A stretch of 64,000 nt of DNA, from assembly GCF_014805625.2 (NCBI RefSeq), contig NW_023998414.1, positions 32,948,486-33,012,485 of the forward strand, given 5' to 3'. The notes beneath the pieces are model-generated. The model did no database searches, was not told where the DNA came from, and saw only the letters and a program-made list of their open reading frames with translations. This document shows, piece by piece, positions 24,751-36,439 of this stretch; the stretch's first letter is position 1; each line of letters begins with the position of its first letter. Source of the stretch: Glossina fuscipes (taxonomy: Eukaryota; Arthropoda; Insecta; Diptera; Glossinidae). The translations under genes and the position numbers were made by a program.

Positions 24751-26702
24751 AGCGCCTTTAAAAATCGTACTTTACTACCATTGTCCTTCGCGCGGTTCGA
24801 AATATCACTTATGAACTAGAAAGAAGCGCTTTTTTCTTTTGCCTTTACAAAGGAAAGCTTTTATCAACTTACATTCTACTGTGTATAAGTCTCTTCTTTG
24901 ACCGATTTGATCATATAAGGGGGGCTACCCAATGTGTTTCTTTTCCCAATTTGAAAGCATACTTTTTTAAGTTCATTTTTGTCCAGGGGAAAGTTCAACG
25001 TAAACATTTGCACCCATCAGCACCGATCAGATCGATGCAGAACTGGTCAACGATGTGTCTATGAACTTTTCGCCTGATTGCTGCAAAAATGTTTTGATAA
25101 AATAAATGTATTATCATTCCGGGATGATGAGTACAATGAAGAGTACGGATAAGTAAACGATGGCGTGAAAACAGACGTGAACCCCATCAGCCATCAATTA
25201 ATAAAAATCTATTCAATCTATTTTGAAATTAATCGTTTGGATTTGATTGCATTCATACTCTGCTATTTGTAGTTGTCAACGTTGTAAAAAGCAAAATGAT
25301 TGTTAAAGTTGTTGACAAATTTGATTTATTAAAGTCAATAATTTCACCTTGAATGAAAAGCAGTTTACCGCCAGGAGTAAACCTCATTATCGAATAAAAT
25401 GTTATGAATCACAGTTTTATTAAGCAATTCAGTTAAATGCTTTTTAAGCGCATTTTTCTGCCATCATGGTCGGTTCGTTTCACTTACTTTCAGTCTTTCA
25501 TAATACGATAAAGCAGAAATTTTTTAAAAGTGCGGTAAACAATAATAGCAAACTAAGAAATAATTTTGCAACAAAAAAAAAAAAAAAAACCAAGTAAATC
25601 AACTACAAATACTTTAGGCATATACCATCGGATACGAGATGCCTCAGTACACGATCGAAGATAAATGAATTTTTGAATAACGCATCAGAGGTGATTCGAT
25701 GATAATGAAATTCATAGCAAAACATTATAATTTGATCTGAGACGCGATATTGAAATTGACTTCATTTTCAATGCGTTGAAAATTTACAAGCTTAAGAGAT
25801 TTTTTGTGCAGTCAGTTGCAAACAGTACAATCAACTTATTAAACCGCACTCATAAACAACAAAGAGTAACTCAGTAAATATTAACATAACAACAAAATGA
25901 ACTTTGTTAGCGAAAAACTTTCTTATTACTTGTACGACGACGACAGCAAAGAATATTTAAAGTTTTTCCATGCACCCAAGCAATAACTGCGAAAAAATAA
26001 TAATAAAAATGTCAAACGTAAAGTTTTAGTTCCTCGCACAACTCGAAATGTGTATATGCTATGCTGTAAATACTCGAACCAAAGAAAAAAAAAAAAATAA
26101 AACAAAAAAAAAACAAAAACAAACCGATGAATAACTAACTGCTTATATACGTACGTAATGAAAGTATGTGGAAAACCATTGAACCTAAACTTAAAAAGCA
26201 AAGCAATACAGAGAGCAGTTCATAAATTGGAAAAAAATAATAAAAAAAAAAAAAAAGCGAAAAAGCGAAAAAGCGAAAAAACGAAAAATTTCAAAAACCT
26301 TTTTTTCTCTTCACATTTAAAAAGAGTACACGTGCACGATATGTGAATAGGACTTTTATAAAGAATTGAGGTTAAGGTTATTCCATCATCATCATCATCA
26401 TCATTATCATCATCGTTGTCACGTCATACAAATATGATATGAACAAAATAAATTTTCTATGTTTATATGCGGTAAAGGAAATGTTTATACATATTATTGA
26501 ATTAAGACGTACCGAATGTACGTAATATTGTTTGTTTCGTATAAATTTGAAATTATTCAAAGTGCACGCATATAGGAAACATATATATATATATATATAT
26601 ATTTTTAATGAGATCTTTGATATCATTTTTAATGAGACATATGAGATGCTTATGAATATAAAGACAGAAGCGATTTATTTGTAAATTACTGAAAAGAATG
26701 CA

Positions 26703-26732
26703 ACACACACACACACACACACACGCATACAC
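26703..26732. repeat. (CA)n microsatellite
   Basis: About 11 CA units followed by imperfect CATACACACACA. An (AT)n run lies just upstream at 26580-26602. Confidence 0.85.
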
Positions 26733-28164
26733 ACACATATGAACCGAATTTCGGTTACGCAACAACGATGTCCATTGACTTACCAATTTTTGCAAAATAT
26801 TCTTTGTGCAGGAAATACTTCGTACGTTGAGTTATTAAACTCTAGCTTAAAAATGACATATCTCCGGAATGATAAATAAATTAATTGATACAAATTGAAA
26901 TTGCAAGGAACTTTTTTTTTGCTCTGGAAATTTTTATGTTAAAGATACGCGACAACCTGTTAAACCCATCGTCAATGAGAATGGATGGAAATTTTAAAAA
27001 AGAATAGAGAAACACTTATCGTATGCTATGGCTATGGAAGTTGGCTTGACACTAGGCAAGAACAATCAATTTTGAATCACTTGCAGTAGGCGTGGCTTAT
27101 AAAAAAAAATTACCTCAGTATTTGGATACTAGGCAAAGGTTGAATCGAGGATACGTTAGGCTTTGTGATCGATAATGCTTTGTATTTTTGTTAAGATTGG
27201 AAGGGAAGCGTCACTCGGAAGTTGTCTTCACTCCAGTCTCAACTGTAGTGAAACAGGATAAATTAGTGGTTAATCTTCATTTATATTGTTGTGTTTCGTT
27301 CTATTGATGATTTCTTATTGACTACTGATCTTTCGATCACTGCGCTTAGCTAAACTTACTTGTGCTTACACTAGCATATCTAATAAATCGTTAGTAATGT
27401 AAGTTATTGCTTAAATTGCTTAGAGTCACGCTAAACTAGGTTAATCGAATTGGGATAATTTGTTTTGTAATATGTAAAGCTTGCATAAGTTAAAGTAAAT
27501 GACATTAAATAGATGGAAGATATAATATTGCTACACAACAACTAATGCGTTCCAAACAATTGAGCTAAAGCGTATAGAACTGAAAGGAAAGGCATAGTCT
27601 TTCATTACCTCGACCTCGACAGATCTCATGCATTTTTAATGACTCTAAACAAAAATTATGAAAGCTTGATTTGGAACTTTTGATCCATTCAGTGTATAGC
27701 CAGAAACTTCCCACGTCCGACTATCGTTTGTTCCTTTTTTTTTCTTAGTAGGAGTAGGAGAGCCTTGTAGTTCAGATATGCAAATGCTGTAAAAAAAAGC
27801 CTATGTCAAGTGGAGTTATTAGGTGTTTGCAAAAAATTTGATCAGCAACTTTTATAGGTATAAATGATAAAGGAATGGTCAATACTAGGGTACGTTACGG
27901 TTGAAGACGATAGCTTTGACTTTCCTTCACATAAAACAACAGTTTTCCATTTAATGTGATGTGATGAACCGATACATTCAGCGTACGCCGACATTAATCG
28001 TGGACGGCTCAAAACTCTTCTTCTTCCAAATTCATTACTTTTGTTATTTACTTGAAGAAATCTGCTGTCGGAGTCCACCAAACACGTTGACAGGCTTATG
28101 GTGATGCTGTTCCTTCATATTCCAGCTATCGGTTTAAAAGTGACGACATGGATTGCCTGAAAAT

Positions 28165-28742
28165 GCCCGGATGGTGACTGGAGATGAGAAAAATTGGATC
28201 ACATACGATAACCCTGTGCGAAAACGATCGTGGTCAAAGAGCGGTGAAGCATCTCAAACGGCCAGGAAGGTTTTGCTATGCATTTGATGGGACTGAAAGG
28301 GGATTATTTATTATGAGTTGCTTCCATATGGCCAAACGCTAAATTCTGATCTCTACTGTCACACAACTGGACCGTTTGAAGATAGCGATTGACCAGAAAC
28401 GGCCAGAATTGGCCAACAGGAGAGATGTCGTGTTCCACCAGGACAACGCTAGGCCACACACATCTACAGTGACTCGTCAGAAATTTTGGAAGATTGGTTG
28501 GGAAGTTGGGTCCGGACTTGGCACCAAGCGATTATCATCTTTTTCTTGCATTGCAAAATTTCTTTAATGATAAAAAATTGGAATCTAGGGAGTATTGTGA
28601 AAATCGACTACTAGAGTTTTTTGCAAATAGAGACCAGGACTTCTATGAGAGAGGCATTTTGAAGTTACCTTTAAAATGGCAACAAATCGTACAACAAAAC
28701 GGTGCATATTTGACCCAAATCGGACAATCCGAAGCATGTTAA
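28165..28742 (+). pseudogene. Degenerate mariner transposase, catalytic and C-terminal regions
   Basis: All three catalytic neighbourhoods of a mariner (D,D34D) transposase can be read, but in different frames. VTGDEK plus WITYDN is at about 28173-28205, ELLPYGQTLNSDLYCH at about 28317, VVFHQDNARPHTS at about 28428, and LAPSDYHLFLALQNF at about 28517. It ends YLTQIGQSEAC with a stop at 28740. Frameshifts lie after the first motif, near 28380, and around 28500 where the frame ending in EVGSG switches to the one with LAPSDYH. The N-terminal DNA-binding half was not found. The wording differs from the 5-kb copy, so it belongs to another mariner subfamily. It is better preserved than that copy, so it is probably younger. 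Confidence 0.88.
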
Positions 28743-28906
28743 ATAAAGTCCTGCAATTCATATAAAAATATATTAAATTACACTGCTTTTATCATTTATA
28801 AATTCGATAACAGGTTATGCTAGGCCTACAACAAAACAAAACAAAAAACGTATTGCTTTGTTAGTGTTAAATTTATCCTGTGTTTTATTATACTCTTATT
28901 ATAATG

Positions 28907-28908
<2 letters not shown>

Positions 28909-28932
<24 letters not shown>
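28909..28932. repeat. (AT)n microsatellite
   Basis: Short AT tract about 170 bp downstream of the mariner relic. Confidence 0.85.
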
Positions 28933-28937
<5 letters not shown>

Positions 28938-29894
28938 ATACTTTGTTTCGTTTAGCCACATTTTAAAATGTCATTGTGTAGAGTAGCACTGCGAAAAAGT
29001 ATGAAAGTAGTGTTGTGGTTGCAAGTTTGAGTTCCAACATGTTTGTTAATGCAGTTGAAAGTCGTCGCCTCCTTACGGCCTTTAATTCGAACACTTGTTG
29101 TTTGTTTTTTTCCGTCATTTGTCGGTGCTTCAACATCGTTTACAATGCAGCCTTAAGCAATAGGTGGAAACTTGTTTACATGAACAAATACTAGGTTATT
29201 GTAACGAAGCCTTTATAACCTTGTAAGGCTACATATTTTGTACTTGTTTTCATTTTGTTTTTCAATTCTAAAAATCGAAATTTTAAAAACTCAGTACAGC
29301 TCTACTCCGTAGTTAAGACGCTATCACCTTCATGCTAAACATATCAGACTGCAAAGGCACGTTTCGTTTGCCTTTGTCCCTAGGTTTGGTATTGTCTTTA
29401 AATTTTTTTCAATGATAGAATGATATAATGATGAATTGTTTATGCAATTTATGGTGGTATACCATATGCGTTAACAAACAAATCAATAAATTTTTTACGT
29501 TTATCCGGAACAAATTGATATAAGCAAGTGTACAGATTGTGTTTGAAAATATTGTGATTAATTCACAAATCCAATTGCGACAACATTTAAAACTCAGATA
29601 TAATATCCTTATAAGCAGCTACCAATTACATTAAAATAGTTCTGAAAATTATCAAAAATAAAATAAATATTTTTATTATTATTATTAACTCTTTCAAAAT
29701 AATTAAATTCATGTTGATGGCTTAGTGGACATGGTAACGCGGACGTTGAATCCCAAGTACTTTGTATAAAAACTTTCCAAATTGAGTTCTTGTCACGCCT
29801 TACACCATTTATGAGATAAGGGTACGAACGGTTGTACGCAACATCCATAAAGACTTGATATAGATTACTATATGTTATTATATCGAACGATTTA

Positions 29895-30130
29895 GAATCA
29901 TTTTCTTAATTAGGCTTATGCGTGTCCGCCCATCTATACACCTTGTAACCATGGGTTCAACCTAAAGGTCACAATTTTGGAGATATATAATGAAATTTGG
30001 TTCACTGATGACTTTTCGCCAAAGGACGAACGCTATTGAAAATATTTTGAATCGGACGACTTGGTAAATTGTTTTATGAAAAACTAGTATAAGTGTTAGA
30101 ATTCCGGAACAAAAAATCACTTAATAATCA
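29895..30130 (+). repeat. Dispersed repeat family A, copy 2
   Basis: GGTTCAACCTAAAGGTCAC, AAAGGACGAACGCTATTGAA and TTTGAATCGGACGACTT follow in the same order as in the 8.5-kb and 52.6-kb copies. About 360 bp downstream (30490-30530) there is GATGTAGGGCATCTAGCGG, a block also found just after the 52.6-kb copy. Confidence 0.8.
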
Positions 30131-30940
30131 TATATCAACATTCTATTATAAGTTTGTGTGAAAATTCTCGCAATGGAATGGGGAATACGACCAAAATGGT
30201 CTAATTTTTAATATTTTATAATGAAAACGTGTCTTTAGGAAATTGGGATCAGATAGATCTATTTTTTAGACCGTGCTTTCATTAAGGCAAACTGTTCCAT
30301 GATGATGAACTCTAGTTAATGGTTTCTTACGACGAAATCATCTGAAACATAATGAAATGCTTGACAAGTAAATTAAGTTTGCTAAATTTAAACCACGTTT
30401 ACCTTTATTTATACTCTCATATGAGGGTTTTTTACAAAGATTTACGCATTTACGTACAAGTAATGCAAGTAATTTGAAATGATGAAATGATGTAGGGCAT
30501 CTAGCGGTGGGCCGTGCCCGACTATAGCTTCTTAACTTGTTTTTGGTTTCTGAGTTCAATTCAATGAATATATATATATACGATTTATACGATATTACAA
30601 TTTTTTTATAATAAATATATATTTCAAGAGAATTCCCTGAACTCATATATGTAGAATGGTAAATGCGCAGAGAATTTGAGTTTTTTTTTTTTTCAGAGTT
30701 AGGCTCCCAATCTACTTAGAATGGTATGATAATCTAAAATGAAGTAAGGGATAAATTCCGCGTGCACGGCATATCTGTGGCTGTGAACATAAAAATGAAT
30801 TGAATATTTGTAATCATGCATAAGTGATGAACGCATTCCACGCTTAATATCAACATTATCATAATAATCACTGGCTATTATTTACTCTGTATTTCTATAC
30901 ATGCAATGGCTGACAACATTTGTAAACCAACGTTTTTTCA

Positions 30941-30976
<36 letters not shown>
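30941..30976. repeat. (CTA)n trinucleotide repeat
   Basis: About 12 CTA units lying 100 bp upstream of the acceptor of the 90-bp exon. A similar tract is at 42325-42360. Confidence 0.95.
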
Positions 30977-30977
<1 letters not shown>

Positions 30978-31074
30978 AACATCTGTATGTCATTCCAACA
31001 ATATTTTAACTAACGAATTGACCTGTATATGTTCAACAATACAATTTGAAATTCCCGTGAATAACAACAATCAG

Positions 31075-31164
31075 GAGTTGAGACATACAATTGTATAAAA
31101 ATTGATTATTTCCCTAAGGAAGGATATCAACCGGATCCGCATGACTCAACATCAGCCATACCAT
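31075..31164 (+). CDS. stg1: Stargazin-like protein, exon 2 of those visible (90 bp, second conserved cysteine)
   Basis: This short exon was found by looking for the missing loop sequence. It follows an AACAACAATCAG acceptor ending at 31074 and ends at T|GTAAGT (31165). It encodes G-VETYNCIKIDYFP, then KEGYQPDPHDSTSAIP and the first base of a Tyr codon. Phase 1 at both ends joins exactly to the exons at 2035 and 55177, giving LWILC-TTIQGVETYN-C: ten residues lie between the two cysteines, as expected for the claudin/PMP22 signature. As I recall it, insect stargazin-like proteins carry very similar wording in this loop. The cysteines probably form the disulphide of the extracellular domain. 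The exon is too short to stand out as an open frame, and a gene finder could miss it. Confidence 0.94.
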
Positions 31165-31669
31165 GTAAGTATGAATAAAATTGTTCATAATAACTCTTTT
31201 CGGTTAGTCATAATTGATTTAATACCAATACTAGCAAAAAAATAAAAAAATAAAGAAAAAATCTTTTTGTAAATTAAAATATTTCACTTTTTAAATTCCT
31301 ATTTTTTTTTTTTTTTTAATTTATTTTTTTTATTTTTGGTTTTTAAGCAAATCAATAAATAAAAATAAAATATTACCTGCAATTTAATTTATTCTTAATG
31401 ACTATAGTTACGTAATATATATGGCGTAGATATGAACGTTCAATTGTCAAAGTAATCCATCATTAATAATAATGCTATCAAATAGAGCAAAGATGAATTA
31501 AAATTCAATCAAATAATAATCATAACAATAGTAATAACTGCACAGACAAAAACAAACGACAAATTTTAAAACGATGTGTGAAAAATAAATTTAATTGCTA
31601 TCAGAGCCCCAGGATACCAGCAATAAAATAAAATAAATAAGTGGTAAATAAAAATAAAAATTAAGTGAA

Positions 31670-31728
31670 GAACAGCAAGAAAATTGCATTCGTCTGTGAT
31701 CGAATATTTTTTTCATACTCATCCCCTT

Positions 31729-31762
<34 letters not shown>
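31670..31762 (+). repeat. Dispersed repeat family C, short copy 3 with poly-A
   Basis: CAAGAAAATTGCATTCGTC, then GTGATCGAATATTTTT, CATACTCATCCCC and a 29-bp poly-A run. It matches the start of the copies at 14.4, 20.3 and 51.9 kb. Confidence 0.6.
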
Positions 31763-31763
<1 letters not shown>

Positions 31764-32442
31764 GAAGAAATTCAATATTCTATACTTAATAACATTGAGT
31801 GGACGTAACTGATTCCATTTCCATTTTTGCACAACTACTGCAGAATCACCGACAGAGTATACGTAACAATCGTCTCCTACGAATTATGGATAATGAGAAC
31901 AAGAAATGATAATACATTTGTTTTGCTTCCAAGTCGAATATTCGGCCGCTATAAAGCAAACTACAAATCGGTTCGCTTTTCTACCAGGGTGCGTGATAAG
32001 TGAACGATGCGACTTGAAGGGAATGTTAAATATTTACCATATTAAGTACAAAGCGCTTAGTAACACTGTTCGCGCATCATTCTCTTTGCTTCTACAAGCG
32101 GTTCTAATCAATAATTTTAAACAATATTTGGAATAAGCATCCATATCAATATGCATTTAATAATAATTAATAATCTTTAGGCCTATTTCTAGGTTCACCT
32201 TTTTAAATATTATGAACACTTTTGCGATCACAACACATGCATTTTCAAATTGAATCAATTGTTTCGAATTAAAAATGAAATAGTTTGAATTGCGATGGCT
32301 TTGAAAATTTCTACAACGGGAAAGCATATAACTGCGAACAGGTAGACGAACAATAAAAATGCAATTTTTATAAATCTTGGGAAGACCGTATTTGTAATAA
32401 TTGTACAAAGAAACTTCAAATATGTTGTCGCGTATGAGTAAA

Positions 32443-32506
32443 TTCTTGAGTAATATCAAATTCTGAATTCAATCTAGAGACGTCCCGTCCGTTTGTCCGT
32501 CTGTGG
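32443..32506 (+). repeat. Dispersed repeat family E, copy 3
   Basis: TTGAGTAATATCAAATTCTG, AATTCAATCTAGAGACG, then TCCCGTCCGTTTGTCCGTC. About 250 bp downstream a CACGCCTACCTCTTATTATA module (32756) follows, as in the 13.9-kb region. Confidence 0.75.
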
Positions 32507-33559
32507 AAATGTGTATCGTTACAACACATAAGATACTAGTTTCAAATTTGGCAAAAACATCGAATTTACTGCGATACTGGTTGCTATTACGAATGGATCA
32601 TATCGGTTAAGGGACACGGCCACAGGACAATATAAGCTGTGAACCTCTGGCCTATTGAAAAGCAAAGCAAAAGTGCCCGTTAAGTACAAGCTATGACGGA
32701 TATAAAGATAAGAATTTGCACATATCTTCTATGGATGAGTCTGCAATGTCTGTCACGCCTACCTCTTATTATAGAATGCCAACATTCCATTTTTATCTTT
32801 TTTTTTTTCTTGTTCTAATAATAAAGGACGGTGCGGTGTGTAAAATATCTTCGACTATAGCGGGATATAATTTGATACTCGTCGTTTATTTATTGTAATG
32901 ATTATAAGCGATAGTTGAAAATCCCCATGTAAAGCGACAATTTTATAAATCTCGTAACTATTTGTTAGAATTTTAAAATTGTTATAAGTGTTTGTTAAAA
33001 AAATTTTTCTAAAATTCTCTTAAAAAATTATCTATAAATTTTTTTAATCCAACAACTTTTTTTTTTTTTTTCATATATTTTAAAAACATCCAAAAATCAA
33101 GTCATGGTTTTACCCATTTCCTGCATTCAATCGAAATGATATTCACAATCAGCTGCATTCAGTTCAGACGAAGGAAACGTTGAAAATTTGCAAAGTGTTT
33201 CAATTCGTCACTTGCGACTTATCTTAGAACTCACTCGAGTTCAAACTTGATAACAAAATATAATCGATTCGAAAACTATAAAATTTTCTAGAGTTCTATA
33301 CTAAAAGATGTTACGAGTCAAGTATACATAACATAAATATCTTACTTAAATTCATTCGTTGAGTTACCTCCTCTGTCCGGAATTTTTCTGATAACTCTCG
33401 TACCTGTATAGACGATCTGCAGATAACTTTAAAATGTCCATCACGTCCGGATCGGGTATGTTTAATGAAACTAAACTTCATCAACCCAGAGCCACTTCTG
33501 ATAATAGCGAGTCAATGAGATAATTGGAAAAATAATTCACTTATAAATATCTTGATCAT

Positions 33560-33781
33560 TTAAAGTTTTGCTGTTACGTTGCTAGTTATGTAAACCGGTA
33601 CATCGCTTGTTTTCGTCTGATTGAACTTAATAGATTGACCCGACAACATGACATTCTCTCCGCTTTCCTCGTAAGTCTTTTGCTGGCTTAAGTGTCGTCG
33701 TTTGCTTGCTGCTCGGTAGCTATCCTGAAACCTTTTCCATTTTTCTTTTTTTGCCGGGAGCTCACACGCATGCATTTCGCT
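33560..33781 (-). other. Unidentified minus-strand open frame preceded by a splice-acceptor-like site
   Basis: Read on the minus strand, a T-rich tract ending TTATTTTAG is followed by an open frame of about 73 codons to a TAA at 33560. It includes the phrases WKRFQDSYRAASKRRHL and SGENVMLSGQSIKF. Unlike most frames here it is not a simple-sequence or AT-only product, and its residue mix looks protein-like. I do not recognise the family and see no partner exon. It could be the last exon of a gene nested in intron 2, a piece of an old mobile element, or chance. Confidence 0.25.
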
Positions 33782-34090
33782 AAAATAACACAAAAAATAT
33801 TATATATATATGTAATACAAAGTCCTTTCATAGATAAAAGTTAATTAAGAATATTTTTCTCATATTCTGTCGGCACCTTTAAGACGTCAGTCTTTCACTT
33901 CTCAGTTTCACTTTCGGCTAACCTTTAAAGCAAGAATTGCTTTCAAAGATGTTTAAAAACATCTTGCTAACATTTTAAGGATATTTCCTCTAAATCGATT
34001 CGTCAAACAAGCCCTATACGTTCACGTATACGCCATTACGAATACATGTAAAACTCGTATTATTAAGACTTTACAATTAACTAATCGTAA

Positions 34091-34590
34091 TGTAATGAAA
34101 TTACTCAAGCCCTTGGAAGATTAGCCCTCACTAACGAGCATATAGTTTTATTCCTTGCATTCATGACATCTTCTTTTTTTCATTACTTGGACTATCAAAG
34201 GTAATAGACAAGTGATCAAAATGTAATAAGACTACTCAAGCCCTTAGAAGATTAGCACTCACTAACCCACATACATTTATGTTCTTTCCATTCATAAGGT
34301 CATACTTTTTCATCGCATCAACTAGGAGGGGTAATAGACAAGTGATCAAAATGTAATGGGATTACGCGAATCCTTAAAACATTCGTAATAAAATTATTTG
34401 ACTTCTTAGACGATTGACGTTCTCTACAAAGCATATACTTATGTCCTTTTCATTCATAAGGTCATCTTTTTTTCCTTACTTGGACTAATAGGGGAAATTA
34501 AACGAATCCAAAGCGCTTACTAGCAACCAGGTTACCTCTATGATCTTTCCATTGATAATATCATTTACCATTAAGGGTAATCGTCTGGTC
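34091..34590. repeat. ~130-bp tandem repeat, three copies plus a partial one
   Basis: Units begin at TGTAATG 34091, TGTAATA 34222 and TGTAATG 34352, with periods of 131 and 130 bp. Shared blocks include GAAGATTAGC, CTCACTAAC, TTCATAAGGTCAT and GGTAATAGACAAGTGATCAA. A diverged partial unit follows to about 34590 (GATCTTTCCATTGATAATAT). Copies 1 and 2 are most alike. No open frame runs through it. Confidence 0.85.
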
Positions 34591-34754
34591 GCATTTCCAT
34601 TACAAAGGCTACCTACCTAGCAACAAATATGAAAAGTTTTCTTCGTTGCCATAAACAAGATATATAAAATCGTCTATTTTAATTATCGTATTATTTGAAA
34701 GTCTTGACAATGACTTTTTTCACTAGAATAAATTTTTGATTTTGTTAAAAAAAA

Positions 34755-34845
34755 TATATGTATATTTATATATATACATATATATATATACATATATATA
34801 AATATTTATTATATTTATATATATACATATATATAAATATAATTG
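34755..34845. repeat. AT-rich (TATATACA)-type repeat
   Basis: A stretch of TATATA units punctuated by ACA, AAA and TTT. It can fold on itself, but this follows from its simple composition. Confidence 0.8.
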
Positions 34846-36401
34846 GGAATGAATCTTTTCATATCCTCAACGTAGTCTTATCAACTTTTATTGAATAGCA
34901 TTCAAATTGAAAATAAAAAAAATTAAAAAAAAAAAAAAATGTAAATAAATCCGTTTCATGTATTCATATATGCAAGCGTTATGAGTGTAAGGCCCTCGAA
35001 AATTAGATGCATTTACAACAAGTATTATAATATTTCATGCTATATACAACGTACACAATATAATAATGCATCCAAACTCAAATCGAATGAAAACTTATCC
35101 ATCGAATACTGAAGTTAACCTTCAAAATTGTTTAATCAAATTATTTATCAATTTAGACGATTCCAACTATCAAAGATGAGAAAGGAAAATTTCAAAGTAA
35201 TTTTCATATTCTAGTGCACATACAGACGCGCTAATATATTATAATGTATAGTTTGGATCGTCTGTACATTTATGAATCCTCCTGAGCGATTCTTGCGTTA
35301 TAAATGGCGCGTTATACGATAAATATTTGAAAAATTGAAGTGAATTGAATCTTTGTAAAAATGGCTCATATGATGGAATTTATTATTACACTTACATAGA
35401 AAAAACTAAGCAGAAATTGTGCCAGATATTTATTTATTTATTTATTGTCTATATATTTTCCAAATAAAGTAATAAAGTATAAATTTAAAGGCTGCCGGAT
35501 AACTTAGATTATATCTCGTCCCAATTGGGTAACTCTTCAGCGCTGTAGATTCGCAATCGCAAAGATTAGGTTGTTAGTCGCGATCCTGGCGTACGCGGCT
35601 ACACACACGAATAAATTATCCAAATCTATTCAAAAATATTTAATCAATACATTCTATAACCATGGATGATGAGAGCTTTTAGCGAAGGTAATATCTATGC
35701 AAAAATTTTCTCTTGAAAATTCATATAAATAAAAAATGTTTCTTAAAAAAAAACGAAAGAAGTTTGAATGTGTGCGTTGGTTATTGCAAAAAGGCTTTAA
35801 AAGGCTATTAATATTATATTATATTTTTATATAATCGAAAAGCCTCTTAAGCACACATACGCACACGTAAGTAAACAAGCATACACGCACCCATGTACAT
35901 ACACCCATGTATATACACACATATGAATGAGTATACCTATATATATATATGCGTGTAGGTGTGTATGAGTGTTTTTATATATGAGTTTGTGTCCACCCAC
36001 TCTTCAGTAGAAATTATTATTTAATTTATTTATGAAAACTTTTACAATAATGTTGTCACAGATGAAGTTTTCGCACGTTATTGAATCTTTGAAAAAATTT
36101 ATTAAAACATTTTTAAATATATGTATATAAAAGAAGACAACAACAACCATATGCAACTGTATAAAAGGCTATTAGGAATTTATATCGATAAGATGACAAG
36201 CTAGGCACAAATGTCCACAGTTTGCGAAAATAGTCCATACTTTAACATATTCTCTTCCCTTCTCCTCTCTTTTCCTCTTTTATAATTATTTATTAGAATG
36301 ATTTTCATTGCACAACCTGACAGCTAAGGGTTTGGTGTATCAAAAAAAAAAAAAGAAAAGGAAACTTTACTTTAAAATCACATAAATTACATAAGGGGCT
36401 A

Positions 36402-36434
<33 letters not shown>

Positions 36435-36439
36435 GAAAA

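Larger units (their letters stand above)
2036..31074 (+). other. Intron 1, about 29 kb
   Basis: GTAAG donor at 2036 and TCAG acceptor ending at 31074. No convincing coding exon was seen in it on either strand. Its recognisable contents are listed separately: two mariner fragments, dispersed repeats containing GTCCGTCTGT-like runs, a tRNA-like sequence, microsatellites and many poly-A or poly-T runs. Parts with nothing recognisable include about 2.7-4.8 kb, 6.5-8.4 kb, 9.9-12 kb, 16-18.5 kb, 21.6-24.4 kb and 25-28 kb, where only AT-rich single-copy-looking sequence is visible. The intron splits the two conserved loop cysteines of the protein. Confidence 0.85.

Noticed and set aside
34091..34590. 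CRISPR-like array
   Set aside because: The units are contiguous ~130-bp tandem copies without unique spacers, in a eukaryotic intron.
36408..36434. Poly-T and poly-A runs as tails of retroposed genes
   Set aside because: No processed-gene sequence or flanking target duplication was seen beside them; such runs are everywhere in this window.
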